64,000 bases of DNA from Ischnura elegans. Taxonomy: Eukaryota > Arthropoda > Insecta > Odonata > Coenagrionidae. This document shows, in pieces, positions 35,282 to 46,044 of this stretch. Under the pieces are notes generated by a model. It searched no databases. It saw only the letters and a program-made list of their open reading frames with translations, and was not told where the DNA came from. The translations under genes were made by a program, and so were the position numbers. Where the stretch lies: the NCBI RefSeq assembly GCF_921293095.1, contig NC_060259.1, positions 28,589,812 to 28,653,811 of the forward strand. Direction: 5' to 3'. Position 1 is the stretch's first letter. Every line of letters starts with the position of its first letter.

Positions 35282-36275
35282 GGGTGCTCTCTGTCCGCAC
35301 AAGTATGGAAAGCGTAGGCTTTTGTGACGTTAGAGGATATTTTTACCGTTTTCAATATTAATTTGCATTTTAAGAACGATTTTGGATTAGCCAAACGGTC
35401 TTCTCATTTCTATGGTTTGCTTGTATAATGGATGTAATCAAAACGTGATTTATGCACATAAATTCTGCTTAAAAATACCCTCATCACATCGTGAGCTAAT
35501 AGTTTAAAAGTCCGAGCGCGTCCGGTTGGAAGATGTCTTCAAAAGTATCCTCAGTGTCACCGTGATATGTCATTTAATCATGAAAATAATTACATTTCCT
35601 GCATCGCAGGCAACAGGATTTTCGCCGCACATCCGCAGTTTTGCCAGAGTTCCTGCTGGTGTTTTCAGGCGTCGAAACGAACCAGCACGAAGCCTGCGAT
35701 ATCATTACAACGCCGCCACGGATAGCTGAGGGTAATGGTGGAAGGACAACTCTCTCTCCACACCAACTGGATCCCTTTCACAAAATGAAGTGATACAACA
35801 AATAACGCTTATTATATAAGCAAATAATATCTGTTTTACCCTGTGATGATAAACGGTATATGAAATTTATTAAGAGTGGGAAGTATTTCATATGCAGTTT
35901 ACATGAATTAACATTTACATGTAATATTCAGTATCTGTAAAATTATCAAGACAATGATTTCAAAGGAAGCATGAAGCGAAGTTAGGGATAAGTGATCGGA
36001 CTGCTTGCATTGGAGGCAGCTGAGCTGTTCGGAAAGCCAAAACCCACACGACCATTCAAAGGGACTGCTTCTTCGGCGTAGTGCATCCTCACGTGGGACC
36101 CTAGTCAGTAAAGAATCTTCTTTTCATCTGGAGGCAGCTGCACATGAGAGCAAGACTTACATATTGACTAAATGGTGTTAATAACCGAGCGGAAATACCC
36201 AACATGAAATACAGGCAATTCCAGGTCTATATATATCCGAAGTGGACAGCATTTATGGGGGACACTGAGACCTTT
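35282..36275. other. No recognised feature
   Basis: No terminus, gene or RNA is supported in this stretch. Confidence 0.4.
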
Positions 36276-36283
36276 CCCACTGG

Positions 36284-36532
36284 CAGTGGCGTAACTATGA
36301 ATATGCCTTGGGGGAGGGATTGCCACCCCAGGCCATCCCATCATCCCAAATTCTGGTAAAATTTTTGAAAAACGACATGCTAGGAAATACATTTTACACC
36401 ATCTTCGAACTAAAAATTGAATTTAAGCAGATGACGTTATTAATTGTCAAAACTAGTCGATGGTTTTAAATATTTTTTTAAATTTCTCTGAGGCTTTGGA
36501 GGGGGATCTATCCCCTCATGGTAATGCCACTC
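36284..36532. mobile_element. hAT-like MITE, family 6
   Basis: About 249 bp with ends CAGTGGCGTAACTAT and (reverse complement) GAGTGGCATTACCAT. Flanks CCCACTGG and CCCGCAGG match at six of eight positions. Inner GGGGGAGGGAT and GGGGGATCTATCCCC blocks mirror each other. Confidence 0.6.
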
Positions 36533-36716
36533 CCCGCAGGTGAGACAATTTGATCTCTTTAGACTATCACCCGTCTTTATGCCCAGCACTGCGTAGCTAA
36601 TTGGTGATCTGTGTATATCTTTATCGTATAAGCTTTTGTAACCTCGATTTATGCGGTATTGTGACTAGGAACGCGGAAGGCTACCGCTGCTGTGATTTAT
36701 GGGGGTTATCATAGCC

Positions 36717-36897
36717 AGGGCCGCCCACATGCATGCATGTACCGAGCAGCCCTGATGCATAGCGACAGTCTCTCCAAAAAAATTAGGGGGGCTAAATTTT
36801 TGCAGGGGTTATTTTGTAACGCATGTTATATACCGCCGCGATAGTAAGTTGTCGCTTTTGGAGGCGCCATCAACGTTTGGGGGATGGATACCCCTGG
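36717..36897. mobile_element. Probable hAT MITE, family 7
   Basis: A 181-bp segment bounded by a perfect 8-bp direct repeat TCATAGCC. The left end starts AGGGCCGCCCAC; the right end, reverse complemented, starts CCAGGGGTATCC. Terminal inverted repeats are short, so the assignment rests mainly on the duplication. Confidence 0.55.
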
Positions 36898-37167
36898 TCA
36901 TAGCCCCATCGAAGTGACTAATGTAATATCGTAAGTTGATCATTCATAAGCCTAAGCGTCGCACAACTTGACAGATGATATAGGTAGGTAGTCGAGCAAG
37001 TTCAAGTCCCCACTACTAGTGAGCGGTTATCGGCATTGAATTTGATCGCGAGATTCAAAGGGAGGTCCACCGTGCGGGGTGCCATTTGAGAAGTATATGC
37101 ATTCGTTGATCCCGCGGGTCGCTGCACGCAGGTCGAAGCAGCTCGGGAACCTCGTAATACTCGTAAC

Positions 37168-38110
37168 TAGTGATGGGTCGATCATGAACGATTCGATCAA
37201 AAAGATTGAATCACTAGGTGAATCAAATGACTCATGATTCATTTCGTTAAACAAGTCGATCATCAATCATCAATCACTCCAACTTCCGGTTTCATATCAA
37301 TCATCCCGGTTTCCGGTTTGTTTCAAAATGTCGAACGATCGATGCTTGATCTATTTCGGCAGAAATAGTTGTGAGAAAATTAAATACTATGTTATGAAGA
37401 ACTGAATACTTGTATAATCTTTTTCTTAAATGTTTTCCAGCGGTTATCAGTATTAATAACACCAATACACGTAAAAGAAAAATATTAAGATGACTCCTGT
37501 AGGAGAACGTTAAGAAGTATAATTTAAGCTGGTTACATTTTATTGTGCCGTTCATAAAATTATCCTGCATATCAGATTCATGCATAGTGTGTGGTGTATT
37601 TTGTGGTATATTTTGAGATACGTAGTTAGAAATTACATTTTATTAGTGTTGAGAAACTGTGGCAGTTTTGCCTTCCTAAATATTTTCATGACACTACTTC
37701 CTTCATTTTATCAATCTAATATACTCATCTAGGAATTCATAATCAAAATAGTATATGAAATGATAATATGGATAGCAATCAGCGTTACCCATGCTCTTCG
37801 CAGATGAGGCAGTATTTATTCGATTATTCAAAGTGATTTATTACATCCATTGATTGAGTCTTTTCGATCATGATTCCTTTTGAGTCTTTTCGATCATGAT
37901 TCCTTTTGAGTCTTTTCGATCATGATTCCTTTTGAGTCTTTTCAATCATGACTCCTTTGAGTCTTTTCGATCTTGATTCCTTTGAGTCTTTTCGATCTTG
38001 ATTCATTTGAGTCTTTTCGATCATAATGATTGAATCAATTGATTGAATCACTTATGTGACTCGAGTCAAAATGATTGAATCACTAAAATGATCGACTTTG
38101 CCCATCACTA
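37168..38110. mobile_element. Non-autonomous hAT element (TAGTGATGGG type), copy 1
   Basis: A 943-bp element starting TAGTGATGGGTCGATCAT. The right end, reverse complemented, begins TAGTGATGGGCAAAGTCGAT. It is flanked on both sides by CTCGTAAC, an exact 8-bp duplication. It encodes no transposase. The right third carries a tandem array of GAGTCTTTTCGATCAT units, and both ends are rich in TGATTCAATC-like motifs. A second copy at 54887-58334 is nearly identical apart from a piggyBac insertion. This copy is the empty-site reference for that insertion, with GTATTAATAACACC at 37449-37462. Confidence 0.92.
37856..38030 (+). repeat. Tandem array inside the hAT element
   Basis: About seven units of a 22-26 bp repeat built on TTTTGAGTCTTTTCGATC, with variants differing in the number of T and in ATCATGATT versus ATCTTGATT. 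The array in the second copy (58092-58260) has a different unit composition. Confidence 0.85.
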
Positions 38111-38903
38111 CTCGTAACTGCTCGTAACCTTCAAATTCTCCCACGGCCTCCAACAGCGGAGACATCTGCCGGGGAATTCTCGAAGCGCCGTAACGGCGGT
38201 GACCTCACCGGCTGGGAGGTGGCCGTCTATACAGCTGACTGACGCGATCGTCGTCGAAGAGCAGGAACCACTGGCCTGCAGCGCATCAACCGAGGACCAG
38301 CCATGAACCGGAATGTCATCTATCACCAAGGTAATTTCCAAACTTTGTCGATTGTTTGAGACTTTCCCGTAGCAGGGCGACTTGGTTGAGTGACCCGCGT
38401 CGCGGTTGTGGGCGCTGCCGTTGCCACGGACGATTGTTTACGGCGGAAGCGACGGCGCTGTTATTTCCATGATGGGCTGTGGATGTGCGTCGACTCGCTC
38501 GCTGCATGTCCGGGAGTGCTAGGTTCGAGGCGGGACGTACTCGATAAGGCTACCGAGACCATCTTGATGGCATACTCCGCATTGTCGTACAATCGTGTGC
38601 TACTTTTCGGCATTACAGAATAATTAAAGATTCATATATCTTATCCTTTGGAATGGCTCGAACTTAAGGTATTTGTGTAAAGTAAAAATGCGATTGAAGG
38701 TTTATCCAAGGTGAGGAGGGTATAGCTTGTTAATAGAAGAAGCTTGATGCAGGAAATAAACTATCGAGCCTGTTTCTCGATCAAATCTCTCTGTCCGATG
38801 TATACACATCATTACAGTACATACAGCTTTAAAGTACACGTTCACAGCCTAAGACTTGTATGATATGCGGCGCGATGTGGTGAAAGTTCTTTATATTATT
38901 TAA

Positions 38904-39041
38904 ATGAGACATAACAATATTTCCACACGATTTATTTGAACACGACGCTTTTCGTTTTCCAACACATGATGCAATTGATTATGTTGTTCACTGTGTTCGA
39001 ATAAATCCTGTGATTTATATTGTAATACTACAATGTCTCAT
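38904..39041. mobile_element. 138-bp hairpin MITE in a TTAA site
   Basis: TTAA lies on both sides. The ends are ATGAGACATAACAATATT and (reverse complement) ATGAGACATTGTAGTATT. Inner arms CACACGATTTATTTGAACAC and GTGTTCGAATAAATCCTGTG extend the hairpin. TTAA duplication fits piggyBac or Kolobok-like transposition; the ATGAGACAT terminus lacks the CCC of the other piggyBac-type elements here. Confidence 0.7.
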
Positions 39042-39045
39042 TTAA

Positions 39046-39960
39046 CTATCGCAGTGTAAGTGTTTGCTCGTAAATAATACTTACTTAGGCACTCAATATC
39101 TGCGGTATACTTTAAACGTGATACAAAAGAATAGTCAATTTTGTATTTTCACGTAACCTGGTTTGGGGCATTACAGTTATCCTCTTAGCCGATCACGTTG
39201 TTGTGAACGAATTTTTTTGGCAGTCAAAAGTGTTTGGAAGGTTCATCTGTGCTATCCGCGGGGGGAGTGCCTCTCGAGCGAGGCTACAAGGCCAAAGCAA
39301 CGCAGGGCGAAGTGATTTAATCGGCCGCATAACGAGTTCTTCGCTTTGACGATGCTATGGGAAAGTGAATTTCTTCACCAGCCAGGAGAGCATTTATACC
39401 ACCAAGTCATCGGTCTCTCGTGGTATCGCTTAAGGCCGTCCAGAAATAGGACTGCTGTATTTCACACTCTTTTTCCGAATATTTTGGGTAGCGTGGGTAG
39501 AAGCGGTGAAGCTCTTGTGAAAATTCAAACCAGTTCGTTTACGTTCGGTTGAAGCGACGAGTGATATACTCGTTACTGCCTTTCTTCGTGGACATGCTAG
39601 TCAACCAGCCTACTTCATTCTATATTTTAATGCTTTGAAGAAGGTCCTTTTCGTTGAATTTCTTTATGGAGTCGATGACAGACACTTCTTATGTTTATAA
39701 ATAAGAAAGAGCAAAGGCATCAGGGTATAGGTACACCCATATAAAACCCCGCCAGCCGCCTTAATAGACGAGCGGAGGAAGATGTTTGGGCATCATCCAT
39801 TTATCTGCTTATCTACTAAAAAATTGAGGTATGCGTTTGCAGGGTGATTTGACAACTGCCTAACATTTATTGATCAAGAGTAAAAGGAATTCCTAAGCCT
39901 ACCCGTTCAGAAACCCCGTTGCTTTATCGTTCTGTCGGACTTTGTTTATAAAGTGCGGTT
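39046..39960. other. No recognised gene
   Basis: A moderately GC-rich patch lies at 39250-39560 with a 68-codon open frame. No motif was recognised. Confidence 0.4.
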
Positions 39961-40184
39961 CTAAAGGCCTTTTTACACGGGGAACGTAACTGCGGAGGTT
40001 GGAACAGCATTTATTTCTCAATTTTGCGTGGAATACACGAACGAAATTAGAACTTTTCCATCTCGCGTTCATGCATTCTCGCATGCGTTCAAGCAATTCA
40101 CTGCTTTATGCGACGCAATTTTAACTGCACCTTCGTACACACGTCAGATTGTGCAATTACGTGTTCCGTGTAAAACGGTCTTTA
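39961..40184. mobile_element. MITE with 33-bp terminal inverted repeats
   Basis: A 224-bp element starting CTAAAGGCCTTTTTACACGG and, reverse complemented from the right, CTAAAGACCGTTTTACACGG. The match continues through AACGTAACTGC and CACGTAATTGC. A target duplication could not be settled, so the superfamily is not assigned. Confidence 0.7.
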
Positions 40185-40889
40185 GTTGGTATTCTCCGTG
40201 TCACTCTGAAAGTTATATGTTCTCTATCTTTCATGCAAAATAAGCATAGCACGTAGTCTCCGAGTCCGTAGCGACTCCTAAACTAATTGGTGTCAAAGTT
40301 GGGTTTCTATTTTTGTTCACGTGCCGCAATTTATGACAATCTCGCAGTTGTCTTTTGTATATTTTGTAGTTCGCGCATTATACCTTTCAGCACCGGATTT
40401 CATCCCGCGCGAACATCCCAGATTTCATTCCGCGTAGAGGCGGTCCAGTGGGCTTGAGCAGCTTATCCGCCTGTCACCCAGAAGTGAATATAAACAAACA
40501 AGATTTTCGGCTTCCACGCATGTGGCCACTATAGAAATCGTAAAATCTCAGATCGCGCGATCTGTGATGGGTCTTCAGATTTAAAAAAAGTATATATTTG
40601 TCAGATTTTGCTTTAATATTCAAATATTAAAGAAAAAATTTGACAAAATTTGAAAATAGGATGCACTCGGCGAGCGATTTATTTAACGGCTACTCAGGAG
40701 GACGCAATCTTCAAATGACTTCCGTCGCTCCAGTTCTGTCACTAGCTCATGCATACTATTTACTATAAGTAGGACCAACTCATTCGGATTTTAGACTCAG
40801 TAACTCAGTAAATTTAACGAGAGCAATTTCTAGCTTCTCCGTATGCGTCTGAGATTGAAATGGTAAAAATACCCGAACACGTGATCCCT

Positions 40890-41005
40890 GTTGATCCTGA
40901 ATAGAAGTACATTAAACTTTTGTGTTTTCCAATCTTTTTAATAGCGAAAATTAGCTTTTCGTTTTGACGCACAGCGTCATCATCGGGTCGAATTTGTAAA
41001 GAAAA
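40890..41005 (-). mobile_element. Penelope-like element remnant with hammerhead-like motif
   Basis: On the minus strand, CCGATGA is followed by the stem GACGC-TGT-GCGTC and then AAAAC at 40960-40986. The minimal hammerhead core is CUGAUGA, stem II, GAAAC, so this copy differs by one base in each conserved box. Minimal hammerheads of this form are known from the terminal repeats of Penelope-like elements. The sequence downstream (ATTGGAAAACACAAAAGTTT) is in the style of such terminal repeats. With two core changes it is probably not catalytic. Confidence 0.55.
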
Positions 41006-41164
41006 GTGTGGACAGTTGAAAAGCATTATTTGCTTCAATTCATCATGTTGTTTCACCATATCTCATTGAATGCAATTGAACTGAGGGGTCTCATTGGCTG
41101 ATTTCCGCGATAGTATTTTTTGAATAAAAGATACAATGTCCGGCATGATACGGTGGAAATCTTT

Positions 41165-41330
41165 GATATTCAGCTTAGTAAAACCACTTGTCTGTTTCCA
41201 CACACTTTTATTTAAACCGACCATGGTTTCGGAAACTCGTGCCTTGATAATGACACGAGTTGCCGAAACCATGGTCGGTTTAAATAAAAGTGTGTGGAAA
41301 CAGACAAGTGGTTTTACTAAGCCGAATAGT
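41165..41330. mobile_element. 77-bp-arm hairpin of paired Penelope-like termini
   Basis: Arms 41165-41241 and 41254-41330 are reverse complements with only a few mismatches, around a 12-nt loop. On the plus strand, TTGATAATGACA-CGAG-TTGCCGAAACC at the apex resembles a minimal hammerhead: GAAAC is intact, and CUGAUGA is changed at two positions. The right arm continues AAATAAAAGTGTGTGGAAAC and AAGTGGTTTTACTAA. Together with the remnant at 40890-41005 this suggests Penelope-like terminal repeats in inverted orientation. Confidence 0.6.
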
Positions 41331-41459
41331 ATTTTTTCCTGCTGCGCCTTTCGAATGGGAATTTCATTTCCAAATTACTCACGCAAATGGAGAGATATCA
41401 GCGACGCAAAAATTTTCATACTTTACTTTAAAAACACATTCTTTTTCAAGTTTAATCGC

Positions 41460-42439
41460 TAGTTTATAATATTTTATATTTGGCTGTATAATATTTTGTG
41501 ATGTGTAACACCCTTTTAGGATTTAACCTGCATTAGGCCACCTCGAGAGCTGGTGTTTCTAATAGACATGGGCACCAGCAGTGCTAATTCGATGACGGCG
41601 ACTGGGGCGCATTTTTAACAATCAAGCCTCAAGCCATCAGTCGGAGTCCACGTCGATAGTGTCTGCGGCGCTAATCAGCTAATTAAGATTAAAAATTAAC
41701 TTCCAAGGATTTTGATTTAGGTTAGGGATCGAAGAGTGAAGAAGGTATAAAGATCTCAGCTGGTGTCTTTCTGGGAGGTCTTTGTGTATGAGACTCAGCA
41801 AAACAACTCACATTTTCGAGGTTTGAACTGTTTTTATTAAAGCATGATCCTCGATCGTATCCAAAGAAAACTATATTAACGTCACTGAACCATGCACTTA
41901 CCTCGGCTGAAAATCTTTGTCTTCACCATAGATTATTTGAGGATGGTCAACTTGAATCACAGTTCAAACGGTGAATGCTGAGCGATAAAATCCATTCAGT
42001 TTCAATAGCCTAACCCTGCCGTGCAATCGAAAAATCAGTTTAATTTCCGGCTTCGTAAACTTATTTAAAAGATAATTGCATATACAGCTTGGGAAATCTT
42101 TAAATAATGCACTGATGTAAGTTACTTCGCGTTAATTTTCCGAAAATCTATTTGAAACTCTTGCTAAATGTAAAATTGTGTCGAAAAACAGTGTCCGCCA
42201 TTTTGTAACTGCGTGGTAAAAACTTATCGAAGAAATTCTTTCAGATTACGGGAATAAAAGAAAAAAACCATCACAATAGAGTACATAGTTTTTATTCCGT
42301 AAGAATCCACCTTTAACTTAACCATCCACTTAATTTGGAAGATTTTTAGAGAAAAATGATGACGGGCATTTTTATGGAAATTCGCTCACGTTTGAGCCTC
42401 TGTATCTCAGAAACTAGTTAGTACCATGTCAAATAAGGT
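41460..42439. other. No recognised gene
   Basis: No supported coding or structural feature was found. Confidence 0.4.
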
Positions 42440-42840
42440 GAATTTCCATAAATTTTTGTTATTTTTAGTTTACATGCGAAGTTTCAAGTTTGTATCTCAA
42501 AAAACCGATTTTGTAATTTTGACTTTTTTTTCGATTTCCGGCCAATATGCAACGCCGCACAGTGGTCCCAAATCGAAAAAATCTGACCAAAAATTATAAC
42601 GTCGTAATATTACCTAAATTAGCGACAAAAGAGGAATTCATTATTGATTTTGATCGTCTGAATCTGATTTTGGCATTATTTTTACGATATCTCTTCAGTT
42701 TAGCATTTTTTGAGCTGTTATTATGTAAACAATTTTTAGAAAATCTCGATATAGATGTCATTGCGATTGGCGGTAACTTGGTGTTCACGGAGAGCTTAAA
42801 TCAGAATAATTTTAAGGTAAAAGATATATGAATTGTAGTT
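42440..42840. repeat. CGCACAGTGG-type repeats, two copies back to back
   Basis: Reverse complement of 42440-42545 matches 12895-12965 (AAAATCGGTTTTTTGAGATA and GAAACTTCGCATG blocks). A second copy starts at 42553 with CGCACAGTGGTCCCAAATCG and runs rightward. The open frame 42547-42831 (94 codons) falls in this second copy and has no recognised motif. Confidence 0.45.
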
Positions 42841-43901
42841 AAAAGCTATGATAGAACTTACGACATGAAATTGATGAGATTCGAACCAGCGACTATCAGC
42901 ATAGTCTGTGAGATACCAAATTCGGAAAAAAACTCACACTTATTCATTTTTGGCTTCCATATATTTGATAGGTCATATTATATGAAATAAAATGACTGAT
43001 ATTTAAAAAAATTGAGGAGAATAATGTTTAAATTTCAATAAAATCGCTTTCATGTATCACCAAAAAACGAATTTTAAAAGAATCGTCGTCCGATGTCACC
43101 CCATCGAACTTATTGTCGCTCTGCGAATCACTTAAAATTGGCTACTTTTCACCTCACCTTATAAACTGACCTCGTTTTTTTGGAACTCCTAATTTAATTA
43201 AAATGTATGATTAGATATTAAAAGTAGTCTTCGAAAGATATCTTCATGATTTATCATTCCTGAGGATTTTCTTGTACTCTGCGCTCGGAATTTTCTCATA
43301 TCTATGTTCCTGGCCTTCAATGCTCCGTTCAAACTTTAATTGTAAGATAGGATTCTTTGGCAATTGCTGTTCCATGTATCAGCACTTTATTCACCATGAG
43401 CAGCATGCAATACCAACCACTAAGCTCGACGTACAGCTCAGCTACTTCCATGCAATATTGGCTGAAGGCTTTGTTATTCATATCTTAGCCGCAGGATAGG
43501 GATTTTAATATCACTGAAATTCGATGGATAAGTCTTTCATCGATACCTGTCAGGAATATTGCAAATCACATTAATAATTACATTTCATGCATATAAAGAA
43601 CCTGTTCGTAGATTTTTCAAAATTGTGGAAACGGGTCCAATATTTTTTACTTATTGATTTTAATTTTATATTTACACGTAATTTCATCTTGTCTGAAATG
43701 AAATCCTGAATTAAAACTCCACTTTTAAAAATATGATGAATGAGATTAATGAATGATTATTTTCACACACTGCATGTATTCGCCGACTGTGCATGCTTCG
43801 TAATCACTTGCACTCACTAGATGTGAGAGGGAGATACTGATATACTTATGGAGGGAATTTCAATTCCTTCAGCCACCAGCTTTTGAGTCTCTTTGAAATG
43901 C
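42841..43901. other. No recognised gene; tRNA-like B box at 42872-42890
   Basis: On the minus strand GGTTCGAATCT near 42878-42888 matches a B box, without a clear A box. On the minus strand AATAAA at about 43386-43391 lies roughly 510 bp downstream of the candidate gene at 43902-44379. Confidence 0.35.
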
Positions 43902-44379
43902 TCATCTGTCCTCGAGCTTTGATTCCACTTTCTCAGGTATTTCGGGAAAAAAATTCTTCGCATAAAACGCGTCAGAAATTTTTTGGCATGCTTGATTACA
44001 TTCAATCGAAATCTTGTTTGCAAATATTCCACGACATATTCCTTCTTCTTCGCTAATGAATATTCTTTTCTCTCTGTATTTTTATTGTACACCGCAAGGT
44101 ACGAAAAATTTGCGGCCCCCATAATTCAAATTTAACAGGTGTATTTACCGCTGAATCGATGAATGTGATTTCAAAAAGTTGCCTATTTTTAACCATTAAA
44201 ACCGGATATAATGAGTTGACATTGAATAAAATATATTAAAGCGTATATAGACTTGCCTCTGAGTTTCCGGCGTATCCTGAAAATCTGAATGCCAAACATT
44301 GGCTAACCAAGTGCTTAAATTATCTGGACAGGAGAATTTTCTCGAGTCAGCAATGTTAAGATAGTTCGGAGCACAGCAC
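43902..44379 (-). CDS. Candidate cellular gene, last two exons, product unknown
   Basis: Inferred minus-strand exons are 44379-44257 (123 bp) and 44073-43902 (172 bp, ending in TGA), separated by a 183-bp intron. The upstream exon follows TTTCTTTGTGAACAG and ends at AG/GCAAGT, the consensus of the minority GC-AG intron class. The next acceptor is AATACAG/AGAGAAAAG. Both boundaries of the 123-bp exon are phase 2, and joining gives a continuous frame. Pieces of the translation are CCAPNYLNIADSRKFSCPDN, LSTWLANVWHSDFQDTPETQ and, in the last exon, SEEEGICRGIFANKISIECN, CQKISDAFYAKNFFPEIPEK. Six cysteines suggest an extracellular or disulfide-bonded C-terminal part. The family was not recognised. 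Confidence 0.42.
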
Positions 44380-44540
44380 CTGTTCACAAAGAAAATCATT
44401 AAATAAAACTGAGTAGTAAATATTCACCACATTCATGCAATAGTCATGGTGAGGTAAGCCATCATCCTCATTCCGTTATTATTAAAAAATGCACTTGCAA
44501 GATGCACGCACCCTTGGTGGGTGTAGACGAACTTTTTCCC

Positions 44541-44706
44541 TCAGCATTCCATCTTATCTACGTCTACGGTCTGTTGAAATGATCCTGTGAGCAATTCTTG
44601 GCGGTACTGGGGCGGCAAGGGGATTAGGGAGCATTTATTTCTCTTTCTATCCTTATTTCGGAATAACGTGCTGGCAACACTGTACAGCATGTAAGGGATA
44701 TCTTCT
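44541..44706 (-). CDS. Possible upstream exon of the same gene
   Basis: On the minus strand a good pyrimidine-rich acceptor (TTTCCTCATATTTTTATAG) ends at 44707. The open frame that follows in phase 2 reads EDIPYMLYSVASTLFRNKDR and then KCSLIPLPPQYRQELLTGSF before a TGA. A phase-2 donor that would join it to the exon at 44379 is only weakly supported (CCA/GTACCG). It may be an exon of the neighbouring candidate gene or chance. Confidence 0.25.
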
Positions 44707-45369
44707 CTATAAAAATATGAGGAAAGTTTTTCAGAAAAAAACATCAAGTGGTTACTGTAAGTATTTCGCATAGTGACTTATGTAGTCGCTTTTGATCACT
44801 CATAATTTTTCTCATAAAGTGCATGAAAAACAGCCCTCATTGGTTTAATGAATATTTGAAGGTGAGTGTACGAGAAGTGTTAATACGATAGGCGTGAAAA
44901 ACTTGATGCGTGAAATCTAACAGGATTTAGAATTATATTAATGATACACCATGTGAGTTCGACCACCGATACAGGAATATTTGAGCGATAATGCCATTCG
45001 GTCTACCGCCGGCCGCCGGCCAGCCGCCCTCAGCGGAGTGGTGCACCGCTCGACTTAAAATCCTCTAGAGGTCGGATAGGCAAGTATAGGCAAGATTTTT
45101 TTCCTCCAACTTGTTGTATATACTCTTACCAAAGATTCTACATGGGAATCTTCGAAGAGCACGGAGGAGCACAAACCTATATCGACACATTTTACTAAAA
45201 ATAGGCCCAAAAAAACTAACATTATAAATAATTAAATATTGTTACAAGAAAATCTGAAACGAACAAAACTTACTATAATATTGTGAAAAAATATGTAAAC
45301 TTACCATATTAAAATTGACGGATGAATCTCATGAAATTAAAATAGTCACTTATTAAGTTGAATTTCCCT

Positions 45370-45591
45370 AAAATCGACTATTTCTTCGCGTTGGGCGTTT
45401 TAGGCTGAACATGCCCATGTTTAACGGGTAACACAGGTCAACATAATCACACAGGCCTATCAAGTACGAAATATTGTAGGCCATATCCTGTATAATCCGA
45501 ATATATACTTCAAAGCTTCCTCGTAAAAAATCGAAAAAATGACTTTTGGCCAGCTTATATTGATTTGGGACCACTGTGCGCCGCAGCGAGG
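45370..45591 (-). repeat. CGCACAGTGG-type repeat, copy 4
   Basis: On the minus strand this starts CGCACAGTGGTCCCAAATCA and continues through GCTGGCCAAAAGTCA. It resembles the copies at 12869, 13977 and 42553. GC-rich sequence (GGCGTCGCGGCGGCGCC) lies just outside the terminus. Confidence 0.45.
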
Positions 45592-45734
45592 AATAGTTTT
45601 CGGCGTCGCGGCGGCGCCTTTCTCTTGTTCAATTTATTCCAAAACTCACGACTGGAGCTTAAATGCTATGGAGTTTTTTGCACACGGAAAAGAAGAACTA
45701 TCAGGATTTAAATAAAATTTTAATGAGCATTTAT

Positions 45735-45980
45735 GGGAGCACGGTAGCCTAATAGGTGGAGCATTTCCCTGTCGATCGTAAGGTACCCGGTTCAAATCTC
45801 GGGTGAAGCCTTCGGACATCCCCCCAAATGAAAATCCTCGAAGTGCGAGATGGCTCAGGGAGAAGAATTGGCTCCCCTATCCTGAATGTGTGAAATTCAC
45901 ACGTCTGAGGCCTTGTTCGGGGAGAGCTCTACCCTCACTTATCCAAACCAACCTTCGAGTCTAATCACTGAGTGATTAGC
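45735..45980 (+). repeat. tRNA-derived SINE-B
   Basis: A tRNA-like head carries an A-box-like GGTAGCCTAATAGGTGGAGC and, about 35 bp on, a B box GGTTCAAATCTC. An unrelated body follows, ending near TAATCACTGAGTGATTAGC. The total of about 245 bp is usual for a SINE. The 3' part recurs at 8030-8090. Confidence 0.7.
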
Positions 45981-46044
45981 ATATCGTTTTTTAAATGTTT
46001 TCTATTAAAGCAATGAGTAATGGGTTTCAACGTTGTTCTCAGTA

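Larger units (their letters stand above)
37058..38436 (-). pseudogene. GC-rich open frame interrupted by a hAT insertion
   Basis: On the minus strand an open frame runs from just after a TAA near 38437 to a TAG made by the first bases of the hAT element at 38110. It is about 109 codons without a stop. If the 943-bp element and one copy of its 8-bp duplication are disregarded, the same frame continues through the left flank to TGA at 37055-37057, about 143 codons in all. Peptide pieces include EITLVIDDIPVHGWSSVDA before the insertion and EVPELLRPACSDPRDQR after it. The region is CpG-rich, which lengthens chance open frames. No ATG, splice site or family was settled. It could be a disrupted exon, a CpG-rich promoter region or chance. 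Confidence 0.3.

Noticed and set aside
37856..38030. Regular repeats suggestive of a CRISPR array
   Set aside because: Units are directly adjacent variants with no unique spacers; a minisatellite inside a transposon in eukaryotic DNA.
41242..41270. Active hammerhead ribozyme
   Set aside because: The GAAAC box is intact but two positions of the CUGAUGA box differ from the required core; listed only as a hammerhead-like remnant.
44814..44870. Plus-strand exon ending at a strong AAG/GTGAGT donor
   Set aside because: The open frame before the donor is only about 20 codons and has no acceptor or neighbouring exon; likely chance.
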